From assembly GCF_011397635.1 (NCBI RefSeq), contig NC_064769.1:17625207-17689206 (forward strand): a DNA stretch of 64,000 nt, in the 5' to 3' direction. This stretch comes from Epinephelus fuscoguttatus. Taxonomy: Eukaryota; Chordata; Actinopteri; Perciformes; Serranidae. Numbering within the stretch: the stretch's first letter is position 1; every line of letters starts with the position of its first letter. The position numbers and the translations under genes were made by a program. Positions 36,031-52,206 of the stretch are shown piece after piece. The notes under the pieces were generated by a model that saw only the letters and a program-made list of their open reading frames with translations, was not told where the DNA came from and made no database searches.

Positions 36031-37822
36031 TTGTCCGCAAGCCTCTCTTGTGGTTGGCTTAAATTATCGTCACAAGTTCTTAATGTTAACTGCAGCACTT
36101 CTACACTTTACAGACAGTTTAATGTAGTGTTAAGTACACGTGAAGACACAACTTAGCACCACACAGCTGCCAGAGTAAGAGCAAATGCATATAATTTCTG
36201 CATCTTGAGAGATTTCCACTCTAAATCTATCACATGCTTAAATATTTCAAACAAATGGCATATAATTGTTCCTGGTTTGCAGGTTTAAATTGGTAGGGAA
36301 GTAATTCTTCTATTTTTGGGGTATAGTTTATCAGCTGTTCACAATATTCTGACAGAGAAAAGTTGAATTTTAGAGTTTTTATGTCACGTAAAAGAAGAAA
36401 TATGTTGTATCTGTCTTGAGAAAATTGTTAGTCAACTTACAGTTTTGGGGACCTAATTTTCAGGGGGATTTTGGTGTATGAGCAAAAGCTTTAATATCAC
36501 ATCTGTCAGGTAACAGCATCCATATCTGGATCTGTTAAATTTACAGCTTGTTACACTGCAATACACCATCAGGTGAGGTTTCAGGTGTGATAGTTGCCTC
36601 AATGAAAAGTTAAAGTAGACCCTGGTCTCATTTTTCTTTCTTCAGACTGCCACAGAAACGGATCTGTCTCTCAGATAATATGTTTCATGAATAATTTTTC
36701 AATCTCTGTCTTGCACAATATATTAGCAGTTTTCCTGCACTTCCATGTCTCAATGCTCCCAAAACAATCCCTGCACACGTGAACCATCCACCAGCAGCAG
36801 CAGCAGCAGCAGCATGTCATCCCTCAGCTCTCCTGTCCAGTCCCTCTCCACCCCCTCCACAGCTCCCATCCAGCTTTGTCACCGCACATCTTTGCACTCA
36901 GCAGGAGGGAGACTCCTGCCACAGTGGACCCTGCACGGCCCCATACCGGCCACTGCATTGATGCGCTGCAGCTGTTTCCAAATCCAGCCCTTGATTTTGA
37001 TCCTCTTCCCTTTTTTTAACGCGCCATCCCCGAGGACACTTCTGACCTGGTGGTCCTTTGTGGCTGTGCAGTAATTTAGTTGTTCCAGGATCAGTCACAG
37101 ACTGAGGATGAGAGGCACGATTATTAATAATGTACACCATTCTGGGACACCTTTTTCTACATCAGGGGTCATTTTGTGCTGAAACATTTGAACTCTCATC
37201 GTTAAAAACAAGCATTTAGAGGGGATACAGCAACCTGAGTGTTTGTCTTATTTATTTAGTGTACAGGGACTTGACAATTTACACAACATCCACACAATCT
37301 ATGACTTCAAAACTGAACAAACAAGCATATTCGACCTATTCTACCTTCTCTCCAAAGATGTTACAGGGAAATAATACACATTTAGTGAAGCTATTTATGT
37401 CATTTTGTATGTCTAATAATCAAACTTACATTATTTTAATTGGATATAATGCAGTTTGTAGGTGTGTGTTGTGTCCTCATAATTTATTTTAGCTGCACTC
37501 TGCTACAAATCTGAGGAAAACAATGGGCTTTTTACTCTACATTACTACATTTACGTATAAACAAGTACTAATAAATGATCATCTTATAAAATGTAATGCA
37601 TTGCTATAGATGTAACTGTCCAACAGTAGGAAGCAGATAAAGCTTCAGCAACACTGAAATAATGTTTGTAAAGCACTAGCAACAAATAAATCAATATAAT
37701 TTGATGGGATGAGCCACCTGCACTATGACTGATTTTACATTTGACACTTAAAATACATGCATCACCTTGGAAAAAGTAGTATTACCACAGAGATACTTTA
37801 CAAGTAATCATATGCAATGCAG

Positions 37823-38244
37823 TATAGAGCTGGGCGATATGTCCTGAAAATTATACCACAATATTTTCCAGTTATATCTCGATACACAATATATATCTCT
37901 ATGTTTTTAAATCTTCTCGAAAGCATTTCATCAATGCTAGGACTGGGAGACAAAAGATAACCTGACCAAATACCCTCTTTGATGCGACAAAGTTGTGGGG
38001 ATGACTATTGTCCCCCCACCCCAGAAAATATTAATCATCAATAATGTGGATATAATGACTAAGTTGGTTTGGGGCAAGCATTAAAACAAAAAGAAAAAGT
38101 CTGGTAAGTTGATAATATGACATCACTTTACTATAATGCAGCATTCAAAATGAGACATCACAATACAATGATATCCAAAATCTAAGCTGAAAAATAGTCT
38201 TATATCTCGATAACCATATAATATCTTCACACTGCCCAGCCCTA
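37823..38244. mobile_element. 422-bp hAT-like MITE with perfect 8-bp target duplication
   Basis: Flanked by CAATGCAG at 37815-37822 and again at 38245-38252. Left end TATAGAGCTGGGCGATAT; right end on the minus strand TAGGGCTGGGCAGTGTGAAG. Subterminal sequences (ATATCTCGATA) also mirror each other. An 8-bp duplication with TAGRGCTGGGC ends is characteristic of hAT non-autonomous elements. The intact duplication implies a fairly recent insertion. Confidence 0.9.
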
Positions 38245-38559
38245 CAATGCAGTCATGCAATCAAAATTATACTTAAATAAAAATAAATCAGATTTTGCAA
38301 CAAAGTCTAGTCAAAAGTACCCAAAGTAAAAGTCCTCATTAAGCAGACTGGCCTATTTTAGAGTCATAAATTGTTGATGTAGTGTTGTAAATATATTGTA
38401 TAGCTATATCTTGTATTAATAATCTGAACTGGCAAAGGAACTGCATCTGAAATGAATTTACTGGTAAAGAGGGAGAAAATACAACTGCATTTAAGTGAGT
38501 GATGAGGTTTTAGTTGTTACAGGGAGTGAATCCACTTTTGCAATTTAATATTTGGGGCT

Positions 38560-38960
38560 AAACACTTCAAAAACAGTTTTCCCTCGCTGTGTAAATTAAG
38601 GTGCAGCTCCTCCACATCAAGCAGGTGTCCTGGCTCCCCCCTGTCCTGTCCAACAAGAGAGATGGGGGAGGAAGGAGGTGGTTGGGGGGGAAAGCTGTTT
38701 TAGGAGGGGAGGAGGGACCTCCAGCACCTCTCTCACCTTTGCAACAGATGAGCCGATCTTCAGTCTCCTCCTCAGTGTGGCAGCTACCTTAATCTGTTTT
38801 TAATGACCCTGCGGAGGATCCCCGGAGACTGTGCGCTCTTTGCTCCCAGCTGGTTGGACGGCAGCAGTTTGCACAAGTGTGTGTGTGTGTGACTTTGTGT
38901 GTGTGTTTGTCCCGCAGCGGGCCTGAGAGTCTGAGTCACTGAGTCATAATGTGACTAGCG
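38560..38960. promoter_or_regulatory. Candidate conserved non-coding element C, 2 kb upstream of prdm12
   Basis: Complex GC-balanced sequence (CCGATCTTCAGTCTCCTCC, GCTACCTTAATCTGTTTTTA, GACCCTGCGGAGGATCC) ending in a GT microsatellite at 38876-38915. No coding exon recognised. An upstream promoter, enhancer or unrecognised non-coding exon are all possible. Confidence 0.3.
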
Positions 38961-39179
38961 ATGCTTTTTATCCACTTTTTAATTTTTTTTAGCAGGATAA
39001 ATTCTTATTTCTAAAGCGCAAAAGACATGAAAAATGCAACTTATCAAGCAAAATCAAACATTTCTATTGTATTTATAATTGTTTTTTGCTTTAAGTTATT
39101 TTGTGATTAAAGTTTAAAAGCTCAAATGTTTTATTTTAACGACAGTCTTTTTTCTCCTCGTATTCTTCTCCCCTGATAA

Positions 39180-40250
39180 GCGTTAAACTTTGCTATTTAC
39201 CCACAAACAAACACTCCTCTTTGATAGGTTTCCCACCAGCTCTTTGAAATAAAACAATTACCGCATTCTTTGTGCAATAATTGTCAATCATCCACATTAA
39301 ATTGATAAGCTTTAAATGGACAGAATAATAGCTCAAATTGTTTTACAATGGCACAGCTAAGCAGGATGATTTGCTATTGCTGACATGCCCGCGGCTTTAC
39401 CAGCTCCAGATAATGCCATAGGTTAATGCATAAATAAGCAAATCAAATCCATGCGTTACCCCAATTCAATTCATTTAATTCCTCTTTAATAAAGAAGCGG
39501 CCCCACCCCCCTGTCCCCCCGCCATTTACCTCGGATTTGTGCGATGAATGCTATAAATGTAAATCAATCTAGATGAGAAAGAATCCCATTGAAAGAGCAG
39601 AGAAATTTCATCTGGGAAAAGGAGACAAATGTAGGAGGGGCCCGCTCATAAAAAGCAGCTGTTTCACAGTAATCTTTTTTCGTGCCCTGTCACTCACCTT
39701 GCCTTTTCACTATCTCCTCAGCTAAAAAAGAAAAAAAAATCCGCTATTGTATTTAGTTGCCATATCTTCTTTCCCATTACATCGCCATAATCCATATTCG
39801 TCCAGAGAGAGGGAAAAGAGGGAGAGAAACAGAGAGCGCAACTTGCCCATTTTTTCGGACAATCCCCTTGTAGTTGTTGGAGTGAAAAGAGGAGTGCATG
39901 GATGTCAAATTGCCCTCAAAACACCATGAAAGATTGATTTGCAGCACTTTTCAGGGCCCTGACATTACTTGGAGGGGAGCTGAATAGGAAACCTGTGAGC
40001 CGGGGATGGAATAAAGATGTCCTCTCTGCTGGAAAAGAAGGAAAACTGCCCATTTAGCCCCAGTCCATCAAGCCCGAAAAATAGGCAAGAGAGGAAAAAA
40101 CACAGAGGACTGTGACTATAGAGAAGAAAAGGGCCGTATATACTCATCTAAACGTTGTCACAATACCGAGGGGGCTCCGAACATCCATGAATATTAAACC
40201 GCTTACCTCAACAAGGGCTTGAAAAAGTGGACCACGTCAAAGCAGCTTTG
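39180..40250. promoter_or_regulatory. Candidate conserved non-coding block D upstream of prdm12
   Basis: About 1 kb with no transposon relic, rich in homeodomain-type sites and AT-rich but complex motifs (AAACAATTACCGCATTC, TGCAATAATTGTCAATCA, GATTTGCTATTGCTGACATG, GCATAAATAAGCAAATC, TCATTTAATTCCTCTTTAAT). It reads like the long conserved enhancers that flank vertebrate developmental transcription factor genes. Conservation is not tested here. Confidence 0.45.
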
Positions 40251-40844
40251 CATTTTTTGCATGCGAACAATGCTGCAAGAAAAAAGAAAACTCAACGTCG
40301 AGCTTGTTTCCATTCTTGTTATTCCCGCGCTAACTCCTCACAAAAAAAAATAATATTATTACCACCGCATGAATACCAAATGCATGAGAAAAAAATGGGA
40401 GCGCAACTCCCAGACTCAATGACCCACTTCTGCGCACAGGAAAAACATCACTTAAAACACATAAAATATATTTATTCTTATTCTTTTCACACTCTGAAAC
40501 TCTTGCATCAATTCAAGTTATGCGTGATTTTTAAATAAAATTTCTAAAATCTTCTACAGAGGGCAGCCTGTTAATTATTTGCGCTACACTCATGCGCTTT
40601 TACGCACGTTAAACTTTAATTTCTTAAGGTTTTCGATGTTGAAAATATCAGAATGTGTGTTTATTGTCATTTAACCCAACATTTGCAGCTTTGCACTAAC
40701 ATGTTGCATTAATTTAAAGTGCACTTTTACGCGCAGATAAAGTGTAAAATAAAGTTTTGGCCACTCTTACTCTTTGTACTGTGCGTTAATGTCTGCGCTG
40801 GTGTGTTGCGGTGCAGCGGGCAGGTCCACACGGTGAGGGGTGTG

Positions 40845-40891
40845 TCATTAATAAGTAATTAGACAGGGGTCACTCTAGCCACTTATATAAA
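40845..40891 (+). promoter_or_regulatory. prdm12b: prdm12 core promoter: TATA box with upstream TAATTA site
   Basis: TATATAAA at 40884-40891 predicts a start near 40915-40920 and a 5' UTR of about 150 nt before the ATG at 41069. Homeodomain-type sequence TCATTAATAAGTAATTAG lies 25-40 bp upstream of the TATA box (TAATTA at 40856-40861). A strong TATA box suits a tissue-restricted gene. Confidence 0.75.
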
Positions 40892-41068
40892 GAGACCCTC
40901 ACAGCCAGGCAGGGCAGCTTTACGCACAGACAGTTTGGAGCAGAAGGACGCACTGAGGAGCAGCTCTGGGTGTCCGCTTCTATTTCTTCTCCTTGTCTTT
41001 TTTTTTTATCGCTCCTCTTTAGCTGCAACGCTGTTATCGTTTTAGGGTTTCCTTTTTTTATTTGCAAC

Positions 41069-44472
<3,404 letters not shown>

Positions 44473-45060
44473 TGACAGAGACACGGAGGGACAGTCACAC
44501 AGAACAACGTTGCACTTTAGCTGTAGTGGAGACGCAGAGGAGATCCTGATGAGACATTAAAGCATCTCACAAAGACATTTGAATATTGCCTTATTTGTAT
44601 TGTTTGTTTTTTGGCTATCACGTGATCAATATTCCAACAGAGAGATGTTTTAATGATTGTCTGTGTTTTGGAAAGCTGAAATATGATGAATATTTTACAA
44701 ATGAGTCGTTATTCTCTGTGTAATCTTTAAACAAATGTCATATATCACCGCATATGTGAGACAGAACAGATATTTTCTACATTTTTTACACCGTGTTTAT
44801 TATCCATCACATCCTCACCAGCTCAGGTGACAACAACTGTCAGAGATTTGTACAGTAAGTAGAAACTAAACGGGACGTGGCCACCAGTGTACATTGCTTC
44901 AGCTGCATCCTCCCACACTGTAAACTGAAAATGTCACTTTAACCTTGCACAGACTGTATACTGTTGTGTAACTGTAAAATTGTATTGTATGCTACTGTAC
45001 ATGTGAATGTAAATACATTTGTGCTTTCTTCTATTCTAAATAAATATGATATGATATTAC
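44473..45060 (+). other. prdm12b: prdm12 3' UTR with poly(A) signal
   Basis: AT-rich non-coding sequence after the TGA, with AATAAA at 45039-45044 preceded by the T-rich run GTGCTTTCTTCTATTC. This gives a UTR of about 590 nt. Confidence 0.75.
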
Positions 45061-48000
45061 ATATGATGCTCATTATTGTATGAAGTCACCTGATGCTGCT
45101 TTAAAGGCTGCCGTACGCCAAATTATGAACTGTGAGCATATAGCCCACTGTCTTCTCTTCTCGTTGACTAAGATTTTTATCCGGTTATACAGTATAATCT
45201 AGTCTATTTACTTAACTGTACTCCCAAACAAAAAAGAGATTTGATTGATGTTTTTTTAAATGACAGGTAAATTACCAAGCTTGAAATAAAATTAGAAAAC
45301 CCACAGAAAACACACACACTTTGCCAAGGTCCTTGCAAATATTAGTGGTTTGTTTTTGTTGTTCAGATCAGTAGAGTGTCAGATTTTTGGAGGTGAAATC
45401 CAAAGAGAAAGTCTTGTTCTAACTCTGGAAACCCAGAATACCAGTGCACATTAGGCAAGTGGTTGGGTAAAACATGGAACATGTTAGCAGCACCAGCTCA
45501 GCGCTGCAGGTGTAAATGTGTTTTTCTGTCTATGTGTATATGTGTTAGGCTTGTTACAGACTGGCATCTTGTCCAGGGTGTATCTGACCTCCCCTCTGAG
45601 GTGGTTTATCCCATAGGCAGTTGGCTTGTTTAATGTAATTCTGTGTATCATTTGAAGTATTCATACTGTCAGCGTTCTTGTTATGTTGTGTGTGGGTGTA
45701 GATGTTTAAATGAATTGCCACATTTATGGACAATAAAATGTATTTTATAACATCTTAATGAAGAAAAGTTAAAGGTAGTTTTTCATAGTTAGTAGCTAAC
45801 ATAACAGACAAGTATTTTATGTATGTCAGAGAGGAGGGATTTTTAAAAATGTGTTTTTACCTACACCAAGGACACTGAACTTGCTTTGCCCCGGGGCCAC
45901 TTTTGCACAATGACAGGAAGCCAGGCCAGTTAATAAATAATCATCAATAATATTTATCAGTGTATATATATTAAATCAATTGCCAGTTTTCCATCTTTCA
46001 ACATTTGCCATTCTCACTCATCCAGTTGCAAGGGGCCCTGCTGTAATGATTTAGTACAAAACTATTTGTGCACTAAACTACACGGCTGACCATCTATAGG
46101 TTACTGTGTACTCCCATTTAGTAATGAAGAGTTCCTCATGATAAGCTAGGGAGTAAGAACCTGTTGTTGGGATGGCAGTTTAACTACATTGACAGCTCCG
46201 AGGCTTAACTACCTTGGGTCATGTAGTTATTATACTTAGTTACATAGTCATATTGTCATGTATTTTTTGCTAGGCCTGTACAATGTGGCACATTGCCAAA
46301 GCTCATTGGATGTCTGCAACTGAATCCTATGAATTTAAGTTTAAGTTTTTCCTAATTCAACCCAACACCTGCTCCCTATCCTTAAAACACATCACCCTGC
46401 CAAGGTGAGGATTGGCTTGCCCTGGTCCCTAAATCAAACACAACTTCATTTTACTAGTGTCAGTTCAGTTATGCTTCCATGTAACAACAGGATAGTCCAG
46501 ACTCAGATTATGATTATTTTCCTGCGATGTAGTTTAACCACTGTTTGAGAATATATATACTTTGACAGGAGTAGTTAAGATGCAGGTGAACTACTTTTTA
46601 TTGTTAAGTAACTGTTAGTTACTACAGTTTTAGTGCAGTTTTCCCAGCACTGATCATTATTTAAAATTGTTTCTAGTGATAAATAACTAGTTTTCTCTTT
46701 CTGCAGTTAGCAGGTAAGCTGCAGTTATTTCTTTCTCCACATGATGGCGCCAGATACCCAGAAAAAGACAGTCTCATGATAGAAAGTGGGCCTCTCCTGG
46801 AGAAACAGTGTAATGACACTTTAATGGCACATAACCACCTGATTTAAACAACCATTTATTTTATTAAGTTAGTTAATTTACTGCTGCACTTGTCGGCTGT
46901 CAGACATTATCCAGCTCCCCAACAAGGAGTTTTCAGACAAGTCGTCATTATAACAAGTACAGAGCAACATAGATCAACAAGCTGCAGGTGCATAAGCTTG
47001 AGAGGTAAATAAGGCAGAGGGAAAATGTGGGCATCTCTTCAACCCAGAGGGATTAGAGAGGGTTTTGACTCTGTGTTTTTCCATCACTAAAGACTGTCCA
47101 CACCTTCTGCCCTGTACAGTGAAGAAAAACAAGATAGTTTAGTCATCAGAACATCACATTATTTCAAAGTAGCATTTCATCTAAGTGAGGAGTACCTTTG
47201 CCCTGGTTTTGTCATCCTTCTGCCCCACTCCTCTGACAGCAGCACCAGCAACAAACTACCCAAGCAGCAGCATTGCGCAGAACTGTAGAAAGACAAAGTG
47301 AAACAGACATTGATTCTTCTTTTATCTGTTTGTAGTATCAGCCACACTGCTGCTGAGGTAATGATCTGGCAGGTAACCTGATCCCAGCCCTATCAGGTTT
47401 AACTCGCTCCATCTTACACACAGTTATACTATGTATTTTAATGTTATAACTCTTTACTTTAACATACACTCACAATGTTTCTCACCAGAGAGAAAAGAAA
47501 AAGGCTGTCAGTGGCATAAAAAAGCTATTCATCAGAATAACATCCGCATTATGAAACCTTTTCACTATGACAACAGTCTATTTAAACACTTGCTCTAATT
47601 GTTTGAGAAAATCTGAATACTTACGGGAGATTAACAGTCACAGCATCGCTCCACTTTAGTGTCTTCTCTTCTCAGTTAGTCACCTGTTCCCATGTGGTCA
47701 GCGTAATGATATTTGTGCACCGACACTACACAACAATGACACAGCACATCTTCAGCAGAACACTGACTGATGTCATATCACCACACAGGTACAGGAGGTG
47801 GTGTAGAATTACTGTTGGGTGTTTTTTTCCATTGCATGTTAACTTTGAAGATATAAAAAAGCAAACAAAAAGAAAAAAAAAATCACTGACAGTATTTAAA
47901 ATTAAAAAAACATGTACATGTATGTATGATAAGAGATCTTTTCAAACAATGTTTATAGATCAAAAACATTATGCCCAATTATGAGCATTTGGTTGTAATA

Positions 48001-49439
48001 ACTGCAATCAAGGTGCAGTAACAAAATGACTGCATTATTTTTATGCACACATTAAAACCTCAGTTTCTTCTTCTCGATTTACAATCTTAATCATCTCATC
48101 ATAAAGTTGAGATCTGAATGAGGTTTTAACAAATAAAGGAGACAAAGGTTTTAACATTTTGTTCCCATACATTTAATAAATAAGATGTTGTGCAAAGATT
48201 TTAATGAGGAAATGTTACCAAAATGACCCATCATTATCATCATCATCATTTGTGAGTGTGTGTTTTAGTATTTAGTATCATTTAAGTGAAGAAAAAAACA
48301 GTTCTCAGGGGAAAAAAACAGTGACTACGCTTCACACTTCATAAACCATGTCAGTAAGTCTGGTTTCTGCTCAGCTGTACAAAATCAAACATATTAAATG
48401 AATTCTGTATAGGGGCATACTTGTAATATAGAATTAAATGGTGTTTCGGTGGTTTCGGTAATTAAACTCTGACAGCATTGTTTTTGGATATACAAAGATA
48501 TAAAAAATATAATAGGATAATCTATCCCCTTCTTTTTTCTTTCTTTCTTTCTTTCTTTTTTTTTTGTTTTCTTAATAGCCTGTTGTGAACCTTTGCACAT
48601 CGCCCTGGACAGTGGTCCCAAACCTTTTTCCTGAAGATACCCCTTTTCCATCAGTGATGACTGACGACCCCTGACTACGTGACATTTTATGCATAACAAT
48701 AACAGTAAAGGATAACTGATAAAGTGTACAATTAATACAAACAGTGAATTCATTAACCCCAAGAAGTTTGTGTAAAATTAATGATTTTGATTACTTCTGT
48801 GCAGAATATGTCCTGTGAATACTGCATCAGAGGTGCCAGTTTTTAACAAACATATATACATCTTTTATAGGCTTATTTTCTGAGAAATCCTATGTTTTCT
48901 TCTCCCTGATACTTGGCCACTGATCTATCAGCTCTCTGGTCGTTTTACATTTTGAGTGATACCTTTTTAATGAAGGACAAGGCTTTTCAGCAGAGAGTGA
49001 AGGCTCCTCGGTAGCTGTGATCAGGTCCTCACCAGGCCCTTGTCCTGTGAGATTTAGAAAAGTAATCTAAGCTTTTTTTTTTTTTTTTTTTTAAAGTTTC
49101 CTACACCACTTGAAATCAAGAAGGCCTTGTGACCCCTGTTAAGCTACGGCGACCTTATGGCGACCTCCAGGTTGGAAACCAGTCACCTAGAATATATTTG
49201 TACCCATCCCTGCCCAGCTGTTTTAACTTATAGCCTATTCTTTTTTACTGGATTTTTTTCCACACATTTTTTTTTCATTTGTATGTTTTCCCTAATATTT
49301 ATGAGTTCTGTCTGTACAGCACAACACAAAATCAAACTCCTTGTAGTCTATGTGAAAACCCAGTTGGCAATAAAACCGGATTCAGATTGAGAAAGAAAAG
49401 AGAGAAAAGACAAGACAAGAAAGAAGCTGGCTAATGATG
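45061..49439. other. prdm12-fbxw5 intergenic region: no gene recognised
   Basis: No conserved coding frame is seen on either strand. Contents are AT-rich unique-looking DNA and decayed repeats. A CTTT microsatellite lies at 48536-48560. 48595-48700 (AGTGGTCCCAAACCTTTTTC) and 49060-49190 (a long T run, then CAGGTTGGAAACCAGTCACC) carry phrases of common fish interspersed repeats. 45540-45620 holds a piece of an L2-tail-like phrase (GGCATCTTGTCCAGGGTGTA). Confidence 0.5.
48536..48560 (-). repeat. CTTT/AAAG tetranucleotide microsatellite
   Basis: Five to six CTTT units followed by a pure T run on the plus strand. Confidence 0.9.
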
Positions 49440-49623
49440 ACAAAACATATTTTTCACCACGCGTAGATACTGAATCGATTGCGTTGGCCTTGCCAGAGCG
49501 GTTGCTCTGTGATTTGTTGGTCGAGCCTGATCTGCTCACCGCCGGATTGTTGTCATTTTTGTAGCTAGCCTAGAGCGCTAGCCAGCCGTTTGCTTTTCTC
49601 TCCAACATACTTTGATCCAGCAG
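49440..49623 (+). promoter_or_regulatory. fbxw5: Probable fbxw5 promoter and non-coding first exon
   Basis: A local CpG-rich patch (ACGCGTAG, GAGCGGTTG, CACCGCCGG, GAGCGCTAG) in AT-rich surroundings, ending in a good donor, CCAGCAG|GTGGGT at 49617-49629. The first coding exon begins after an acceptor at 52120-52121 only 9 nt upstream of the ATG, so an upstream non-coding exon is required; this is the best candidate, implying a 2.5-kb first intron. Inference from signals only. Confidence 0.45.
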
Positions 49624-52122
49624 GTGGGTCACAGTTTATGTCAACACATTTGTACTGTCTGAGCCAAGCTGATGAACTCCTGCAACGAAAGCATTCATTT
49701 ATAAAAGCCGCCGCTTGTTGTCAGAAACAAATACCGCGACTAAAAGTTAAAAACAAATGTCGGCTAACAGCTAGCTGGCTGGTTAATAAGTTAGCTAGCT
49801 TAACGTTAGCTCGATAGACATTTTCGGCTAGCTTAGCTTTACATTAAGCTGTTAACTAATTTTGCGTGGTAAAACACACACAAACGTGTGTTAGTTATCA
49901 GATGTTTATCTAGTTAATGTTTCATGGGTCAGGAGGAAGGTTAGACTGTCTGCTTTTGGCGTAAACACAGTAACTTGTTGGGAGTTAAACGGACAGCGAC
50001 AAAAATGTCCATGTTAGGTCATCTTCACTCGATGGGTTGGCTCTTTAAAGAAGAGATGCATTGATTTACTGAGAGTTAGATAACAATCCTGGTAATGTAT
50101 TTTATAGTTTAGTTTGAATGACATCCTTAATGTTATTCTCTTGTTTTAGTTTGCAGTTGAAGAAATGCCACGCTAACATGGCTCTGTGCCTATACCACAA
50201 ACCCCTCCTTCATACAGCCCTTTGCTTTGACAGCTCTGAGAAAAATGTAGAGCCATTTAACTCAGTGGCCATTATGGAGACGTACTCGTGGATGCACTGA
50301 CATGCCAAACACAATGATGTTAGCTTAGTTTAATGAGCTGCTCTGACAGCAGGAGACCTGTATGGCTGATTACAGCTCAGTGCTGATTGTGCTGTGTAAC
50401 AGCTGTCAGGCTCAAATTAGTGCCGTGAAAGGTGGGGCCTTGAGTTATTTATGGATGTAGAGGGTAAAATAATATGAGTGATTTCAAGGTTTTTTCTTTC
50501 TAGGTTAGAATATAGCTTAGATAGACTATGTTACTTTTTATGAGCGTTTTTACTGTTTTTTGGCAGTGTATAGAATAAAAGACTTATTGATTATATAAAA
50601 CAACTGCAGCCCCAGTATGTAGCATAGCATATTAAATTTGTCATGTGATGATCATCATCTGTTGCCTGAAATACACTTCTGTGTACTTAATTTGACTGCA
50701 CTCGCATTTAAAGTTAGTCTCAAGTCAGTATGTTTACAGTGTCAGTATAAAAGTAAAAAATGTGTACAAAAGGTACAGGACAACACTCCAATTATAATGT
50801 TTATTGCCACACGTGGCACACATTTTTTTACATTTTTCAATGAGGATTCAGCACCCATTCATACTTCTGAGGGTTGAGCGTGTTTGTTTGGACTTCTGAT
50901 TACAGTGTCAGTATAAAATTTTACAAAATAAGGGAAATTAAGCATTGAGGGTTTGCCACTTTTTTCTACTCTGAGAGGTGATTTATATTTTTGAGGTTGA
51001 GCACAGTATTTCTACGTCGCTTACATCCAGAATAAAAGAAAACATGTTCAGCACATCAGTTTAATATTAATGTTAATAGTATAAAAACTATCATCTGCTT
51101 CAGCTGTAATTAATTTATTTCAAGCTATGTTTCGCAGTTAGTTAGACACCTCCTGAAATGACCTGACTTAACCTGACATTAGCTCTTTGCTTCTCTCGGG
51201 GAGATAGGCCATTGATGAATGTCCTACATTTCACTTGGTTATTGGTGGTTTGCTCTAGCTCTCCTCAGCTAAGCCCACTCCCAGACATTTCTATCTGGAC
51301 ACCTTTTCTCCAGCTGTCCCAGGGGAGACCTCATTTCCTAGTTCCTTGTGGGTTCCGAATCAGGGCTTGTCGGGTGATGTTTGTGGCAGGTTTTCTGAGG
51401 GAATGTCCGATCCAGCTCCAATTTCTCCCTAGAATTTGTGAGTCAATGGGATCCTGGTTTGTTCTTTTCCACAGGTCTGCATTATTTTCTTTGTCTCTCC
51501 GCCAGATTAAGTACTCTCCTAAGGCGTGTGTTCATGAATGTTTGCAGCCTGTTTGATGTGTGTTTTTCTCCATGTCTCTGATTGATTCAGCAGTCTGTGA
51601 GTCCAAATTTGTACTTAACTAGAGTTGAAACATTAATTGATAATGTCATAATTAAAATAATCATACACAATGTCTTTCACACAGTGGTGAAAATGTCTCG
51701 ATCCTTTCCTAAGTAGCGAGCAACACATCATTTGGCCAGTTACCACAAACAAATGCTGTGCAGTTAAGAACTTTATTTTATATTTTAGCAGAGATCCCAA
51801 AGGTTTTTTTTTAAGATATGAAATATTTTTTGGGGGGGATATGTGTATAAAATGATTCACAAACATCTAGATCATTTTCCATTTGATTGAATGATGCAGC
51901 AATCAAAACATGGAGTCTTCAGTTTGTCTTTTTCACATCATATCACCGCAATTAAAAGTTGAAACAAGCCAAAATGGAACAAGATGAAATAAAATGTCTT
52001 GAACAACCTTAAGGCTGCTTTAGGGGAAACAAAAAGGGGAAACTGTATTGTTAGGGGTTGAAGTTGCTTTCACATAACATCACACCCATATATTTGTGAT
52101 GTGTGTGTGTGTTGCACATAGG

Positions 52123-52206
52123 ATGTTAGGATGGAGTGTGGCCCAGTTCTGCCGGACAGCCTGGTGTTGGAGATCTTCCTGCGTCTGCCCCATGATGCCG
52201 TGCTGA
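52123..52206 (+). other. Possible overlapping upstream ORF in fbxw5 mRNA
   Basis: If the exon starts at 52122, its second base begins an ATG (52123-52125) eight nucleotides before the main ATG and in another frame. That frame runs 27 codons and stops with TGA inside the F-box coding sequence. With the proposed first exon, -3 would be A but +4 is T, so initiation would be moderate. Depends on the unproven splice site. Confidence 0.4.

Larger units (their letters stand above)
34381..36050 (+). other. fubp3: fubp3 3' UTR
   Basis: After the TAA at 34378-34380, AT-rich non-coding sequence continues with many T and A runs, as in long 3' UTRs of RNA-binding protein genes. Possible cleavage signals are ATTAAA at 35815-35820 and AATAAA at 36025-36030; the latter gives a UTR of about 1.65 kb. 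It contains the GC-rich hairpin listed separately. The extent is inferred. Confidence 0.6.
36031..40880. other. fubp3-prdm12 intergenic region
   Basis: No gene recognised. It contains the MITE at 37823-38244, a GC-richer patch at 36740-37080 with seven consecutive CAG triplets (36793-36815) that is open in two frames but shows no domain, and two low-repeat blocks nearer prdm12 described separately. AT-rich elsewhere. Confidence 0.5.

Noticed and set aside
40970-41068. Open frame continuing upstream of the prdm12 ATG
   Set aside because: No ATG in that stretch (it would need a GTG start) and it lies within the TATA-defined 5' UTR; the family N-terminus begins at 41069.
45061-49439. Hidden gene between prdm12 and fbxw5
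   Set aside because: Read both strands for conserved blocks with splice signals; found only short AT-rich frames and repeat phrases.
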